Assembly: GCA_943788645.1 (NCBI GenBank)
Contig: CALSRC010000016.1
Span: 43,274-107,273, forward strand
DNA: 64,000 nucleotides
Direction: 5' to 3'
From: UA16 sp002292325
GTDB lineage: Bacteria > Bacteroidota > Bacteroidia > Flavobacteriales_D > Sanyastnellaceae
A program made the position numbers and the translations under genes. Under the pieces are notes generated by a model, which was given only the letters and a program-made list of their open reading frames with translations, had not been told where the DNA came from and made no database searches. Below are positions 1 through 9,845 of the stretch, piece after piece; the stretch's first letter is position 1, and the number at the start of each line of letters is the position of its first letter.

Positions 1-178
1 CTGAACGAGAGTCCGGGCCAATCATTAGAAAGGGCACGGCTGTGGTGATTGTATTCAATTGAATTTGCTGGGTAACCTCACCCGGGGTCAATTGCGCATG
101 GGAAATTGAAAAAACCGACATCAGCAGCACAGCTGCAGCAGTTATTCGGATTGAAAGCGTTTTCAACATGTGATTCAT
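1..178 (-). CDS. porV: PorV (LptO), T9SS outer-membrane shuttle protein, N-terminal part only
   Basis: The leftward reading frame gives a signal peptide ending in HAQ, then the segment ITTAVPFLMIGPDSRS, which is the characteristic N-terminus of PorV/LptO. PorV is a FadL-like 14-strand barrel that carries T9SS cargo to the PorU sortase. The frame runs off the left edge, so only about 59 residues are visible. Two in-frame ATGs are possible, at 178 and 169; the second lies closer to the hydrophobic core. The gene follows porU on the same strand with a 45-base gap, the usual porU-porV order in Bacteroidota. Identity rests on the motif and the neighbour and is fairly secure. Confidence 0.88.
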   Translation of the reverse strand, partial: MNHMLKTLSIRITAAAVLLMSVFSISHAQLTPGEVTQQIQLNTITTAVPFLMIGPDSRS

Positions 179-223
179 TCTTACGAAGTAGCGCAATTTA
201 TTACGCAAAAGTACATCATTTGG

Positions 224-3200
224 TTACGGTCGTAAAACGACCAATTGATTAGAATATTGCACCGGTGTTCCGTTTTCCGGCAGAAGCGTTAACCTGAAAA
301 CGTAAACACCTGCAGGGACCTTGGGCTCCCAGCGTAAATTCGTTGCTCGGAATCCTTCTTCATGCCAAGGAAGCGACTGATAATGAACTTGTTGGCCTTT
401 TGACGAAAACACTTCAAGAACCAACTCTCCGTTTTGGCAAGCTTGGTTATGCTCAATTGAAAATTGAAATCCTTCAACCGATGGATTTGGATAGGCCAAC
501 ACGTGACCGAGCGCTGCATTCGCATCGGAGGCCACAACAAATTCCAGAACTGCTTCACCTTTGTTGTTTTGAACGTCCCAAACGACCAAATCAAGCGTAT
601 GCCGACCTGCTTCTAGCGACTCAAACGGATAGCGTACCGTTCCCTTTTGGTACGTATTTAAGTCCGTCGTATAAAAATCATTGAGCACTGTGCTTTCATC
701 TGATTGCCCATCCAATGTTGCCTTGATGTCATGACCAATGCCAACACCGGAAGCATTGATACCTCCTTCATCAAAAATCCGAGCCAACAACCAAGGGTTC
801 TCGCTGGTCAGTCCTCCAGAAACAAATGATGTGTCATTGATATAAAGCTGCACAATCGGCGCTTCATCATCCACGGAAAATTCATTGGAAACACCTCCAA
901 TGATCAAGGATTCACTCGCACCGTGGGCATCCGTCGAATCCGAAACGGCATAGGCACTGATGCGTCCATTCCCAAAGTTGTAATCTATGTCCCTCGGGAC
1001 GACAAAACTGAATTCGAACTCGCCAGACTCGACGCTCGCAACTCCACTGAACAGGACATTTCGAAATACCTGAAACGTATGCGGGTTAGGTGCCCCGTCG
1101 TTATTCAATGTCGTTATTTGAGAGCGCTTGTCGAATACTTTCACATGCACAATGCCATTGAAATCTGGGAGCACATCGCCTGCTTCATTCGAGACAAAGC
1201 CCCGAATCAAAGCCAAATCCAGCGCTTTGAGCGTGTCGGGCACTTCAGTAAAACGAATCTCCTCACGTGGATAATTGAGCCTCAAGGCCACGTCTCCGAG
1301 AAGGGAGAAATTTCGTTTGTTGCTGCTATTTGAAACTTGAGGGTCATTCTTCGTCACACGCACTATATCACCTAGACGAAGGGGCGTTTCACCTGTATCT
1401 TCCAACGCGATCTCGTAAAAAGCGCGGTTCAGTTGTTGATTCGATCCACTGAAAACAACCCGCGTGGTAGTCAACATCGCGATGGCACCGCCGCGAGGGT
1501 TCAGCACCATCATTTCGCCAGCGGACTCCACTTCTGGATCATCAAATCGCGCGAGCTCACATGTCGCAGTCATGAACAAAGGCATCTGATCGAAGTTTTG
1601 CCAGTCTTGTATCGTCGTTGTATTCAGTAACCGTTCATGCGACCAGCCTCGCTCCCCCCCATGGCCGATGTAGTTCACAATGAGCGCACCTTCCTGGACT
1701 TGCCGGTCTACGGCAACTTGCGCATCGGGGTAACGTTCTCCACCGGGAGTACTCTCCTGAGGGTAAGCGTCCATGTAAATTTTGGTAACATCATATTGCG
1801 GGTGGTCTTCCGCAATTTTATCAGCATGCTCATCGGAATGAACCATGTGTTCAATCTCCGTAGGGCCTCCGTTCCCGTCCATATCGTCCGAAACCAAACA
1901 AATCACATTGCGCCATGTACCGTCATTGTTCCCGATGTCATCGTTGAGGCACCCGGCGGGTTCAGCATCAGCTCTGGGGCTTTTCATGTACGCTTCGATC
2001 TTATCGACCATTTCTTCGGCCTCGGAAGCCGTACCGCAGGGAATTCGACCGACTCCAATCGCTAATTTGTCGCCAATCCCTTCTCCGTATTGATCCTCAA
2101 GGAACCCAAAATAATCATCGCTCACATAACTACCCGTTGGACTCAAGGAGTTCTCACTTTGGTATGTAATGACGTATGGAGATGATTCCAAGTTCGAGCG
2201 ATTGGCAAATGTTCCATCACCAAATAATTGCAGATAGCGTGGCGGTTTCCAATCATTTTCCAACGCACGATCACGCAGCATCATCATTAACATTTTGATT
2301 GCCGTGGGGTCCACACTGCCACTCGAAAACTCGTCAAACACCGCTCGCTGAGTAGTCAAAAGCACCGATAGTCCCTCATCAGCATGCAGATTGGCCAGGC
2401 GTTGCGCCGCCTCCAAAAAAGCCGGGCGGGTTACAATGACTAAATCTGCTCGCTCAACTGCATGTAAATTGGTTGGAGCGGCCACTCCCTGAAATACAGG
2501 CGCTGGGAAATTCTGTCCTCGAAAGGCCACAAATCTGCTCAGGGTATCCGAATTGGACTTCCAGCTCGTCACTCCATCGGTCCATTCAGTCGGCAATTCA
2601 ACCGGTTCTGTTGGATCCGTTATGTCCCACAAGCGCGTTGATTCGTCTGCCCCATTCATGGAGTATTCGAGTATTCCAAGACCGAATTCTTGGGACTGAA
2701 AGTGCAACGCGTTCCCCGAAAATTTCAAATGGCATTCTTGTTCCACGCGGATGTAATCCAACCACCCAACTGCTTCTGACACGGAAGGTTGAAACACAAG
2801 ATTTACGGACACACCCGCATTTTCCGCATCCAATCCTGACGCACTCGCTATTGATCCTGCGCCCGCTGCTGTTGCCAAATTGGCCACATTACTCGTGGAA
2901 GTGGCACTCGTATAAGAAGGGGATGCCTGCAACTGCACTTGACCGGCAGTCAATTCAAACGGACTGGACACGCCCATCGATTGAACAGCTACTCGAACAT
3001 GGACCTTTCCTGGCCTTTCAGTCGCATAAGGCGTTGCAAAATTAAAGGTCCTCGCATTGACTACCCCGAAGGATTCGCCAAACCACTCACGACCAGATCG
3101 ATTGGGACTCTCCAGCTCTTGTTCATGGAATTGTACGTTCCAATATCGGTTGATCAGTGTATCCGGTAGCTCGGCTATCGGCGACCCGTCATCCACGCGT

Positions 3201-4087
3201 ACGGGATCAACAGAATCGTCAAGCCTCAGGAAATAATGTGCAACATCTTCATAGGCGTGACGGTCATGTAGCCAACCTATTCCAGCGTTATCGCGCTGAA
3301 TGGCATGCGGACCATTCGCCCAAAAAACAAAAAATTCACCCTCATCCCATTGTCCGTTTTCATCGCCCTCAAACCAAATGGAGGCAACTTGCAATCCAAG
3401 TGGGCGAGATTGGCTGTTGTCCATCGGCAGCAAGCGACCTCCGTTTCCATACAAGTTCATCTTGCCAGGGTCCAATGTATCAGGATCAAAACCTGCATCA
3501 GAAATCCAGTTCCGATCTATTTTGTAGAGCCCATCTGATCCTGTGGTAATTCGTAAAAACTCCCCAGAATCCAAAGGACTCGATTCAGGCCATTCCCTGT
3601 TGCGACTTGTGAATGCTGGAAGCGGCTCAACTGCTCCTCCTGGAAAACGACCAAACGCGCAATCCAACGAAATCAATCGCTCAAATTGACTCAAAGGTTG
3701 ATTCCAGCGCATCAACGGAGCTGACCATTGGGCACCCGACCCCGTGTGTTCCATGTTCCATGCGCCCTCCTCGCCTTCGCTCAACAATAAATCTCGCTGG
3801 CGAGAGGTCAGGGTATTCTGATCCAATGGCGACCATGTTTCATTGGAAATTAATTCCTGCCCCTGACCCCAATCAATCGGCCAACTCACCTCGAACACTC
3901 CCCACGGAATCTCATCCAACCAAAAACCACCTTCCACCGCCCATTGGCCGACTGGCGCCTTCGCCTCGTCATGCGTCCATTCGAGCGCAAAAGCGGATTC
4001 TACGACCTCTGTTTCTTGCGCCTGGATCAAGCCCGTACTGATCAATGCGGCACACATCAAAAAGAGGTGATAGCGAATTTTTCTCAT
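224..4087 (-). CDS. porU: PorU, type IX secretion system C25-family sortase
   Basis: Product of about 1287 residues, the size expected for PorU, the cell-surface gingipain-like protease that removes C-terminal sorting domains from T9SS cargo and attaches the cargo to A-LPS. The start at 4087 is preferred over an upstream non-ATG start because it opens a clean signal peptide (MRKIRYHLF... ending LIQAQ). The peptidase C25 core is visible: the histidine in YIGHGGE (about residue 809) and the cysteine in TATCELARFD (about residue 843) are the expected catalytic dyad. The last ~90 residues (LAYPNPSVEGF... to VVLRP) form a T9SS-type C-terminal domain, as known for PorU. It is followed by porV on the same strand and is divergent from a porP-like gene. 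Confidence 0.93.
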   Translation of the reverse strand: MRKIRYHLFLMCAALISTGLIQAQETEVVESAFALEWTHDEAKAPVGQWAVEGGFWLDEIPWGVFEVSWPIDWGQGQELISNETWSPLDQNTLTSRQRDLLLSEGEEGAWNMEHTGSGAQWSAPLMRWNQPLSQFERLISLDCAFGRFPGGAVEPLPAFTSRNREWPESSPLDSGEFLRITTGSDGLYKIDRNWISDAGFDPDTLDPGKMNLYGNGGRLLPMDNSQSRPLGLQVASIWFEGDENGQWDEGEFFVFWANGPHAIQRDNAGIGWLHDRHAYEDVAHYFLRLDDSVDPVRVDDGSPIAELPDTLINRYWNVQFHEQELESPNRSGREWFGESFGVVNARTFNFATPYATERPGKVHVRVAVQSMGVSSPFELTAGQVQLQASPSYTSATSTSNVANLATAAGAGSIASASGLDAENAGVSVNLVFQPSVSEAVGWLDYIRVEQECHLKFSGNALHFQSQEFGLGILEYSMNGADESTRLWDITDPTEPVELPTEWTDGVTSWKSNSDTLSRFVAFRGQNFPAPVFQGVAAPTNLHAVERADLVIVTRPAFLEAAQRLANLHADEGLSVLLTTQRAVFDEFSSGSVDPTAIKMLMMMLRDRALENDWKPPRYLQLFGDGTFANRSNLESSPYVITYQSENSLSPTGSYVSDDYFGFLEDQYGEGIGDKLAIGVGRIPCGTASEAEEMVDKIEAYMKSPRADAEPAGCLNDDIGNNDGTWRNVICLVSDDMDGNGGPTEIEHMVHSDEHADKIAEDHPQYDVTKIYMDAYPQESTPGGERYPDAQVAVDRQVQEGALIVNYIGHGGERGWSHERLLNTTTIQDWQNFDQMPLFMTATCELARFDDPEVESAGEMMVLNPRGGAIAMLTTTRVVFSGSNQQLNRAFYEIALEDTGETPLRLGDIVRVTKNDPQVSNSSNKRNFSLLGDVALRLNYPREEIRFTEVPDTLKALDLALIRGFVSNEAGDVLPDFNGIVHVKVFDKRSQITTLNNDGAPNPHTFQVFRNVLFSGVASVESGEFEFSFVVPRDIDYNFGNGRISAYAVSDSTDAHGASESLIIGGVSNEFSVDDEAPIVQLYINDTSFVSGGLTSENPWLLARIFDEGGINASGVGIGHDIKATLDGQSDESTVLNDFYTTDLNTYQKGTVRYPFESLEAGRHTLDLVVWDVQNNKGEAVLEFVVASDANAALGHVLAYPNPSVEGFQFSIEHNQACQNGELVLEVFSSKGQQVHYQSLPWHEEGFRATNLRWEPKVPAGVYVFRLTLLPENGTPVQYSNQLVVLRP

Positions 4088-4278
4088 AGATGATTCAGTC
4101 GATAATTGCGGCAAAATACATTAGTTTACAAAGTTGGGGCGAATCAAGATGCAACGCAAAGGCCTCAACGCTCGTTAAGTAGAAATAGTATGGGTGCCTT
4201 ATTGTTTCAGTTCGGACTGATTTTCGGGCGCGCATTCGATTTTTTCTTATTCTTGTAAATTCATTGGGAATCATTTTC

Positions 4279-5277
4279 ATGAAGCAAATCCTAGCAATCC
4301 CCGCTATAGCCCTATTTTTGGCAACGTCCTTTTGGACTTTATCGAGTTCTACCGCAACGGCTCAAGATCCTGAGTTTACGCAATACTTTGCCAACCCGCT
4401 GTATCTCAATCCGGCATTTGCTGGTTCTGCGCGCTGCCCGCGCTTGACCATGTCCTACCGGAACCAATGGCCTGCCATGAGCGGATCATTTGTGACCACG
4501 TCAGCGGCCTATGACCAGCATGTCGAAACGTTATCTGGAGGTTTGGGCTTTATCGTCATGAATGACCAAGCTGGTCGGGGAACCTTGAGCACGACTACGG
4601 CAAGTGGCATTTACAGCTATCAACAAGCGGTAACGCGCAAACTCTCCATCAAAGCTGCGATGCAAGTGACCTACATGCAGAAAGCATTGGATTGGGGACG
4701 CTTGACTTTTGGGGATATGATTGACCCTCGAAGAGGATTCATTTATGAAACCCAGGACATCCCTCGCGGAGGCATGGTTCAAACCGTCGACTTTAGCACA
4801 GGAATCTTAGGCTTCACGGATAAATATTACTTCGGGATGGCCGTCCATCATTTGAATGAGCCCAACGAATCGCTTGTGGTAGGAATGAGCCGCTTGCCCA
4901 TGAAGTACACTGTGCATGCTGGAGCTGTTTTGCCTTTGCAGCGCTCTGTGACGGGCATTGAGTCAACCATTTCGCCGAATGTATTTTATCGCCGTCAGGG
5001 GGAGTTCCAACAATTAAACGTAGGACTCTACGTGAACAAAGGGCCTTTGGTAGGTGGAATCTGGTACCGTGGAATCATGTTTACGGATTACCGAGATGCC
5101 TTCATCGTGACATTGGGCATCAAATCGGACGTGGTGCAGTTCGGCTACAGTTATGATTTGACTGTATCAGAATTAACACCTGCCACTGGCGGCGCCCATG
5201 AAATTAGCATGACCATTCAATTCGATTGCAGAGGGAAGCGATCGAAATTCCGAACAATAAACTGTCCCTCATTCTAG
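4279..5277 (+). CDS. porP: PorP/SprF family type IX secretion outer-membrane protein
   Basis: Protein of 332 residues with a signal peptide (MKQILAIPAIALF... to ATAQ) and the family hallmark DPEFTQYFANPLYLNPAFAG at the mature N-terminus. PorP/SprF proteins are outer-membrane beta-barrels that work with the T9SS; members such as SprF are needed for surface delivery of specific adhesins. The ATG at 4279 is chosen because a longer TTG start at 4264 adds only five residues ahead of the signal peptide. It is divergent from porU and 39 bases before gldJ. Bacteroidota carry many PorP/SprF paralogues, so whether this is the core PorP or a cargo-specific SprF cannot be decided here. The position next to porU and gldJ favours a core role. 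Confidence 0.85.
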   Translation: MKQILAIPAIALFLATSFWTLSSSTATAQDPEFTQYFANPLYLNPAFAGSARCPRLTMSYRNQWPAMSGSFVTTSAAYDQHVETLSGGLGFIVMNDQAGRGTLSTTTASGIYSYQQAVTRKLSIKAAMQVTYMQKALDWGRLTFGDMIDPRRGFIYETQDIPRGGMVQTVDFSTGILGFTDKYYFGMAVHHLNEPNESLVVGMSRLPMKYTVHAGAVLPLQRSVTGIESTISPNVFYRRQGEFQQLNVGLYVNKGPLVGGIWYRGIMFTDYRDAFIVTLGIKSDVVQFGYSYDLTVSELTPATGGAHEISMTIQFDCRGKRSKFRTINCPSF

Positions 5278-5316
5278 TTTAACTAGAGCAGTACCAACTG
5301 CAAACCTACAATCTGC

Positions 5317-7089
5317 ATGAAACCCACACGAACCCTCAATACCATGAATTGGAAGTTCATAGCTTTTGGATTCCTCGCTTCGACTTGGATCCTTTCAGGC
5401 TGCACACCTGAGCGATCTGGAGCAACCGGATGGGCCTACAACGAAACCACCAATGGTGGGTTTGAGCGCCATCCATACGGCGGTCAAGAAACGGCTCCAG
5501 GCCTCGTTTTCGTCGAAGGCGGAACATTCACAATGGGTCAAATCGAAGATGACTTGACCATGAATTGGGACAACATTCCCCGACGCGTCACTGTCCCGTC
5601 TTTTTATCTTGACGAAGTGGAGGTAACGAACTCCTTTTGGCTGGAGTACCTTCACTGGTTGAACCGTGTTTACGGGGATTCATACCGAGAAGTCGTTCTT
5701 CGCGCTTTGCCTGACACTTTGGTTTGGCGAGAGAAGTTAGCGTTCAATGAGCCGTATGTCGATTATTACCTCCGACACCCTGCCTACCAAGATTATCCGG
5801 TAGTAGGTGTCTCATGGAACCAAGCCAACGATTTTTGCAAATGGCGGACCGATCGAGTCAACGAGCAACTCCTTGTCCGAGAAGGTCTCATTGCCCACAA
5901 TCCTGAAGCGCAAATCGATGAGGAATTCTTTACAACTAGCACTTATCTAGCCGGTCAATACAACCCTGAAGCGGTTACCGAAGGTCTAGCTGACTTACGA
6001 CCTGGGTCTGCAGGCGCTCGAAATGTGCGGTTCGAAGACGGACTGTTCCAACCAGCTTATCGGCTTCCAACAGAGGCAGAGTGGGAATATGCCGCGCTCG
6101 GTTTAATCGGAAACTCCTATGCTGAATTAATTTCCAACCGAAGGACATACCCTTGGGACGGACACTACACGCGCAATGATGACTCACGCGGTCGGAATTA
6201 TGGTGGAATGAACGCCAACTTCGCCCGTGGACGAGGTGATTACATGGGTGTCGCAGGATCATTGAACGATGGAGCCGCGGCAACTGCAGCGGTTTACCAA
6301 TTTGCACCCAACGACTATGGCCTTTACAACATGGCTGGCAATGTGAATGAGTGGGTCATGGATGTATACCGACCTTACAATTCAGTTGATGCCGAGGAAT
6401 TCCGACCTTTCCGCGGAAACGTTTACCGAACAAAACAACGCAATGCTGAGGGAACCCTAGCCGATAAATACGATTTTGTCGTCTACGATGTTCCTGCCCT
6501 TGAGGCCGATTTGACAGCCTACGACAAAGCTGCTCGCAAAAACTTCACGACCGAAGAAGAAAATTTAGTCGCCAATGTGTTCACCGCAATTGATGCGGCC
6601 AAAGAGGAACTGAAACTAAAGCGGCTAGAAGAAGGTCAAGAGCAGATCTCTGAGGCTAAGGAACTTGTTACGGACAGCGAAGAATTAATTGCTGCGGATC
6701 TCTTGGATCTTTTTGTACGAAATGTATCTGCATCTCCTGGAGAACTGCGTGAACGAGACGTAACCGTGGAAGAAAGCCTCGGACGAGATAATTACCGACA
6801 AGCCGATAACATAGACCACTTAGATGGAAATTTTGAATCCAGTATCTATTATAATGATTCGGATTATCAGTCCCCTGAGAAGAAAAATCAGACGATGTAT
6901 GGCTACGAAAAAACGTCGCTAATCAATAATCGATCTCGTGTGTACAAGGGCGGTGGCTGGAATGATCGAAGCTACTGGTTAAGTCCAGGAACACGCCGAT
7001 TCCTTGACGAAGACAACGCATCCGCTGCAATTGGCTTCCGATGTGCAATGGACCGTGTTGGATCGCAAACACTGAACGCTCCGCGTTAA
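5317..7089 (+). CDS. gldJ: GldJ, gliding motility/T9SS lipoprotein
   Basis: Lipoprotein of 590 residues with lipobox LSGC (Cys about 29) followed by the GldJ-specific stretch TGWAYNETTNGGFERHPYGG. Most of the rest is a formylglycine-generating-enzyme (SUMF1) fold: ETAPGLVFVEGGTFTMG, DEVEVTNSFWLEYLHW, RLPTEAEWEYAA, GNVNEWVMDVYR and the terminal RVYKGGGWNDRSYWL...GFRCAMD are visible. GldJ helps hold the T9SS/gliding apparatus at the outer membrane and stabilises other Gld proteins; the SUMF1 fold is structural, not known to be catalytic. A second ATG at 5344 would shorten the signal peptide by nine residues. A charged helical insert (about residues 390-460) interrupts the fold, which is usual for GldJ rather than GldK. 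It sits downstream of the porP-like gene and before a terminator. Confidence 0.92.
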   Translation: MKPTRTLNTMNWKFIAFGFLASTWILSGCTPERSGATGWAYNETTNGGFERHPYGGQETAPGLVFVEGGTFTMGQIEDDLTMNWDNIPRRVTVPSFYLDEVEVTNSFWLEYLHWLNRVYGDSYREVVLRALPDTLVWREKLAFNEPYVDYYLRHPAYQDYPVVGVSWNQANDFCKWRTDRVNEQLLVREGLIAHNPEAQIDEEFFTTSTYLAGQYNPEAVTEGLADLRPGSAGARNVRFEDGLFQPAYRLPTEAEWEYAALGLIGNSYAELISNRRTYPWDGHYTRNDDSRGRNYGGMNANFARGRGDYMGVAGSLNDGAAATAAVYQFAPNDYGLYNMAGNVNEWVMDVYRPYNSVDAEEFRPFRGNVYRTKQRNAEGTLADKYDFVVYDVPALEADLTAYDKAARKNFTTEEENLVANVFTAIDAAKEELKLKRLEEGQEQISEAKELVTDSEELIAADLLDLFVRNVSASPGELRERDVTVEESLGRDNYRQADNIDHLDGNFESSIYYNDSDYQSPEKKNQTMYGYEKTSLINNRSRVYKGGGWNDRSYWLSPGTRRFLDEDNASAAIGFRCAMDRVGSQTLNAPR

Positions 7090-7113
7090 TGCATCAACTG
7101 CAATGAATTTGAA

Positions 7114-7146
7114 AAAGCCCTGCCTTGTCGCGGGGCTTTCTCGTTT
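7114..7146 (+). terminator. Rho-independent terminator after gldJ
   Basis: Inverted repeat AAAGCCC (7114-7120) / GGGCTTT (7133-7139) with a 12-base loop whose flanks add further C-G pairs, followed by the T-rich CTCGTTTT. It lies 25 bases after the gldJ stop and before murF, so it separates the T9SS pair from the cell-wall and tRNA-synthetase genes. Confidence 0.7.
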
Positions 7147-7173
7147 TAACTATGAGCCTTGATCGAATCCCAA

Positions 7174-8514
7174 ATGTTGCCTCCTTTAGATGACACAGTG
7201 CTCCTGAATCTTCAGGAAGCATACAAACGTTCAGATGGGATCACGACGGATACCCGAACAGCTGGACCGGGCCAACTTTTCTTTGCCTTAAAAGGTGAAA
7301 ACTTCAATGGGAACGAATATGCCCTGCAAGCCTTAAATGCCGGATGCTATGCAGCAGTTGTGGACGATGCAGCGCTTGCCAAAGAAGCCGACCATCGGTT
7401 TATCCTCGTTCCCAACGCACTGCAAGCTTTGCAATCCCTCGCTCAATGGCATCGCCGACAGTGGAGCTGTCCCGTTATCGGCTTAACGGGCAGCAATGGG
7501 AAAACGACAACCAAAGAACTCATTAAATGCGTGCTCGACTCAGGATTCAATCACGTACATGCAACACATGGTAATTTAAACAACGAAATCGGCGTGCCGC
7601 TCACCCTACTTTCCTGCACGGAGGAGCCGGATGTAGCCATCATTGAAATGGGAGCCAATGCACAAAAGGAAATAGCCTTGCTCGCCTCCATAGCGGAACC
7701 GACGATTGGACTGATAACCAACATTGGTCGCGCGCATCTAGAGGGGTTTGGTGGGAAAGAAGGCGTGCTCAAAGGAAAAGGCGAATTGTTTGATTTCTTC
7801 CGAGAATCGATGAATCCATATGTTGTATTCGTCCATGCCGCAGATGCTAAATTGATGCAGATCAGCAAAGACTTAGACCGGTTGACCTACGGCATTTCCG
7901 ATCTTGCTCCATTTGTCTGCGAGGTCATTTCAGAGAGTGAATTCAGCTGGATGGATTTGAACGGTCAAAAGCATGGACCTGTAACAGTGCAAATTGCAGG
8001 TCAACACAACAGAGAGAACATACTAAGTGCCATCGCCATAGGACTCCATTTAGGAATCTCATCGATCGAATGCAGCACCGCAATTGAACGGTATTTTCCA
8101 ACCAATAATCGATCTCAATGGCATCAAACCAACTCGAACCGCGTGTTACTCGATGCATACAATGCCAATCCCAGCAGCATGCATGCTGCTTTTGAAACAT
8201 TCCAAAAAGAAGCCAACACCGAAAACCATTCGGCTGGACTTTGCATCATCGGAGACATGGGTGAATTGGGCACCTTTGCCGAAAATGCGCACGCAGAAAT
8301 CCTAGACGCTGCGATTCAACGAGGATTTGAAGTCGTCACGGTAGGGCCTCTGTTTGCCAAAGCAGCAACGCAAAGTGCCGCGCAAGATGTCACTGTATTT
8401 CTGAGCACAGCGCTTGCTTTTTCGCATTTTGAACAGCATCCGCCATCTCATCGACGTATCCTCCTCAAAGGATCACGGTCCATTGCATTGGAGACTTTGT
8501 TGAAAGTCCTTTGA
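7174..8514 (+). CDS. murF: MurF, UDP-MurNAc-tripeptide-D-Ala-D-Ala ligase
   Basis: Cytoplasmic Mur ligase of about 446 residues that adds D-Ala-D-Ala to the UDP-MurNAc-tripeptide in an ATP-dependent step of peptidoglycan synthesis. Visible features: an N-terminal uridine-binding domain (DGITTDTRTAGPGQLFFALKG), the ATP P-loop GLTGSNGKTTTKE, the central-domain motif IIEMGANAQKEI, and C-terminal-domain motifs DAYNANPSSM and GDMGELG. ANPSSM and GDMGELG distinguish MurF from MurE and MurC. ATG at 7174 is chosen; an in-frame TTG at 7159 would add five residues. It is followed 41 bases later by tyrS on the same strand, probably co-transcribed. Confidence 0.93.
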   Translation: MLPPLDDTVLLNLQEAYKRSDGITTDTRTAGPGQLFFALKGENFNGNEYALQALNAGCYAAVVDDAALAKEADHRFILVPNALQALQSLAQWHRRQWSCPVIGLTGSNGKTTTKELIKCVLDSGFNHVHATHGNLNNEIGVPLTLLSCTEEPDVAIIEMGANAQKEIALLASIAEPTIGLITNIGRAHLEGFGGKEGVLKGKGELFDFFRESMNPYVVFVHAADAKLMQISKDLDRLTYGISDLAPFVCEVISESEFSWMDLNGQKHGPVTVQIAGQHNRENILSAIAIGLHLGISSIECSTAIERYFPTNNRSQWHQTNSNRVLLDAYNANPSSMHAAFETFQKEANTENHSAGLCIIGDMGELGTFAENAHAEILDAAIQRGFEVVTVGPLFAKAATQSAAQDVTVFLSTALAFSHFEQHPPSHRRILLKGSRSIALETLLKVL

Positions 8515-8555
8515 TCCGGCCCAAGGAATAAACCAAGACGTTATCTTTGGCTACC

Positions 8556-9827
8556 ATGGATTTCATCAATGAATTGCGTTGGAGGGGCATGTTGCATGAC
8601 ATGACGCCCGGACTCGAAGAATTGCTTGCAAAAGGCAATGTGACTGGCTACGTGGGATTTGACCCCACCGCAGATTCACTGCACATTGGAAATTTAGTTC
8701 CTGTGATGATGCTCGTGCATTGGCAACGTGGGGGCCATAACCCCATAGCTTTGGTGGGTGGAGCCACTGGAATGGTCGGTGACCCGAGCGGGAAATCAGC
8801 TGAGCGACAGCTTCTTGATATGGACCAGATTCAACACAACTTGGCCAGTCAACAAGCACAGCTGGAACAATTTCTGGACTTCGATGGCCAACACGCAGCA
8901 CGGGTGGTCAACAATGCCGATTGGTTCAAAGACTTCAAATTTTTGGACTTCATCCGAGACGTTGGAAAGCACATTACGGTCAACTACATGACATCCAAAG
9001 ACAGCGTTAAAAAACGATTGGAGTCGGGGATGAGCTTTACTGAATTTAGCTATCAATTGGTTCAGGGCTACGATTTTTTCCACCTCTGGAAAAACGACAA
9101 CTGCCTTGTACAATTTGGAGGCTCAGACCAATGGGGTAACATCACCACAGGAACTGAGATGATCCGGCGCATGGGCGGAGGACATGCTTTTGCCGTGACT
9201 GCACCCTTGATCACAAAAGCAGATGGAAGTAAATTCGGGAAGTCCGAAGGAGGGAACATTTGGATAGACAAAGCGAAAACCTCTGCATACAAATTTTATC
9301 AGTACTGGATCAACGCGGCGGATGAGGATGTGCGCAAGTACATCCGGATTTTCACGCTCAAATCCAAGGAAGAGATTGAAGCTCTCGAAGCGGAACATGC
9401 TGCTGATCCGGGGCAACGCATTTTGCAGAAAGCCCTCGCAGAGGATATTACCGCGCGCGTGCACAGTGAAGCCGATTTGGAAACCGCTATTGCAGCTTCT
9501 CAACTGTTGTTTGGAAAGTCAAGCAAAGAGAACATCGAGGCGCTGCCTGAATCCGAATTTCTGAGTGTATTCGAAGGAGTTCCCCAAGCTCAGTTGACCA
9601 AAGACCAAATTGAATCAGGCATTCCTGTGATTGACTTTTTGTCTGAATTCACAGGCTTTCTCAATTCCAAAGGAGAAGCACGGCGCGCCCTCAAGGAAAA
9701 CAGCATTTCCATCAACAAGGTGAAAGTCGGTGAAGATGCAACCGTTACTGTGGAGGATTTAATCAGTGGCCGCCATATTCTGGTACAGCGAGGTAAGAAA
9801 AATTATTTCTTGGTCCAATGTGATTGA
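8556..9827 (+). CDS. tyrS: Tyrosyl-tRNA synthetase
   Basis: Class I aminoacyl-tRNA synthetase of 423 residues that charges tRNA-Tyr. It begins with the conserved FINELRWRGMLHDMTPG. The HIGH-type signature appears as LHIGN, the tyrosine-binding region as GGSDQWGNITTG, and the KMSKS-type loop as KFGKSEGG. The last ~80 residues (GFLNSKGEARRAL...ILVQRGKKNYFLV) are an S4 RNA-binding domain. ATG at 8556 is preferred over the TTG at 8547, which only adds three residues. It is convergent with the LuxE-like gene; 18 bases separate the stops. Confidence 0.95.
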   Translation: MDFINELRWRGMLHDMTPGLEELLAKGNVTGYVGFDPTADSLHIGNLVPVMMLVHWQRGGHNPIALVGGATGMVGDPSGKSAERQLLDMDQIQHNLASQQAQLEQFLDFDGQHAARVVNNADWFKDFKFLDFIRDVGKHITVNYMTSKDSVKKRLESGMSFTEFSYQLVQGYDFFHLWKNDNCLVQFGGSDQWGNITTGTEMIRRMGGGHAFAVTAPLITKADGSKFGKSEGGNIWIDKAKTSAYKFYQYWINAADEDVRKYIRIFTLKSKEEIEALEAEHAADPGQRILQKALAEDITARVHSEADLETAIAASQLLFGKSSKENIEALPESEFLSVFEGVPQAQLTKDQIESGIPVIDFLSEFTGFLNSKGEARRALKENSISINKVKVGEDATVTVEDLISGRHILVQRGKKNYFLVQCD

Positions 9828-9845
9828 CCCGTCCTGATCGCTGGT

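Noticed and set aside
923..2093. Several rightward frames of 65-142 codons inside porU
   Set aside because: They are antisense shadows of a clear C25 sortase gene, with no start context or family similarity.
5275..5287. CTAGTTTAACTAG inverted repeat after the porP-like gene
   Set aside because: Only six pairs, AT-rich and without a T-run, so not a credible terminator or operator.
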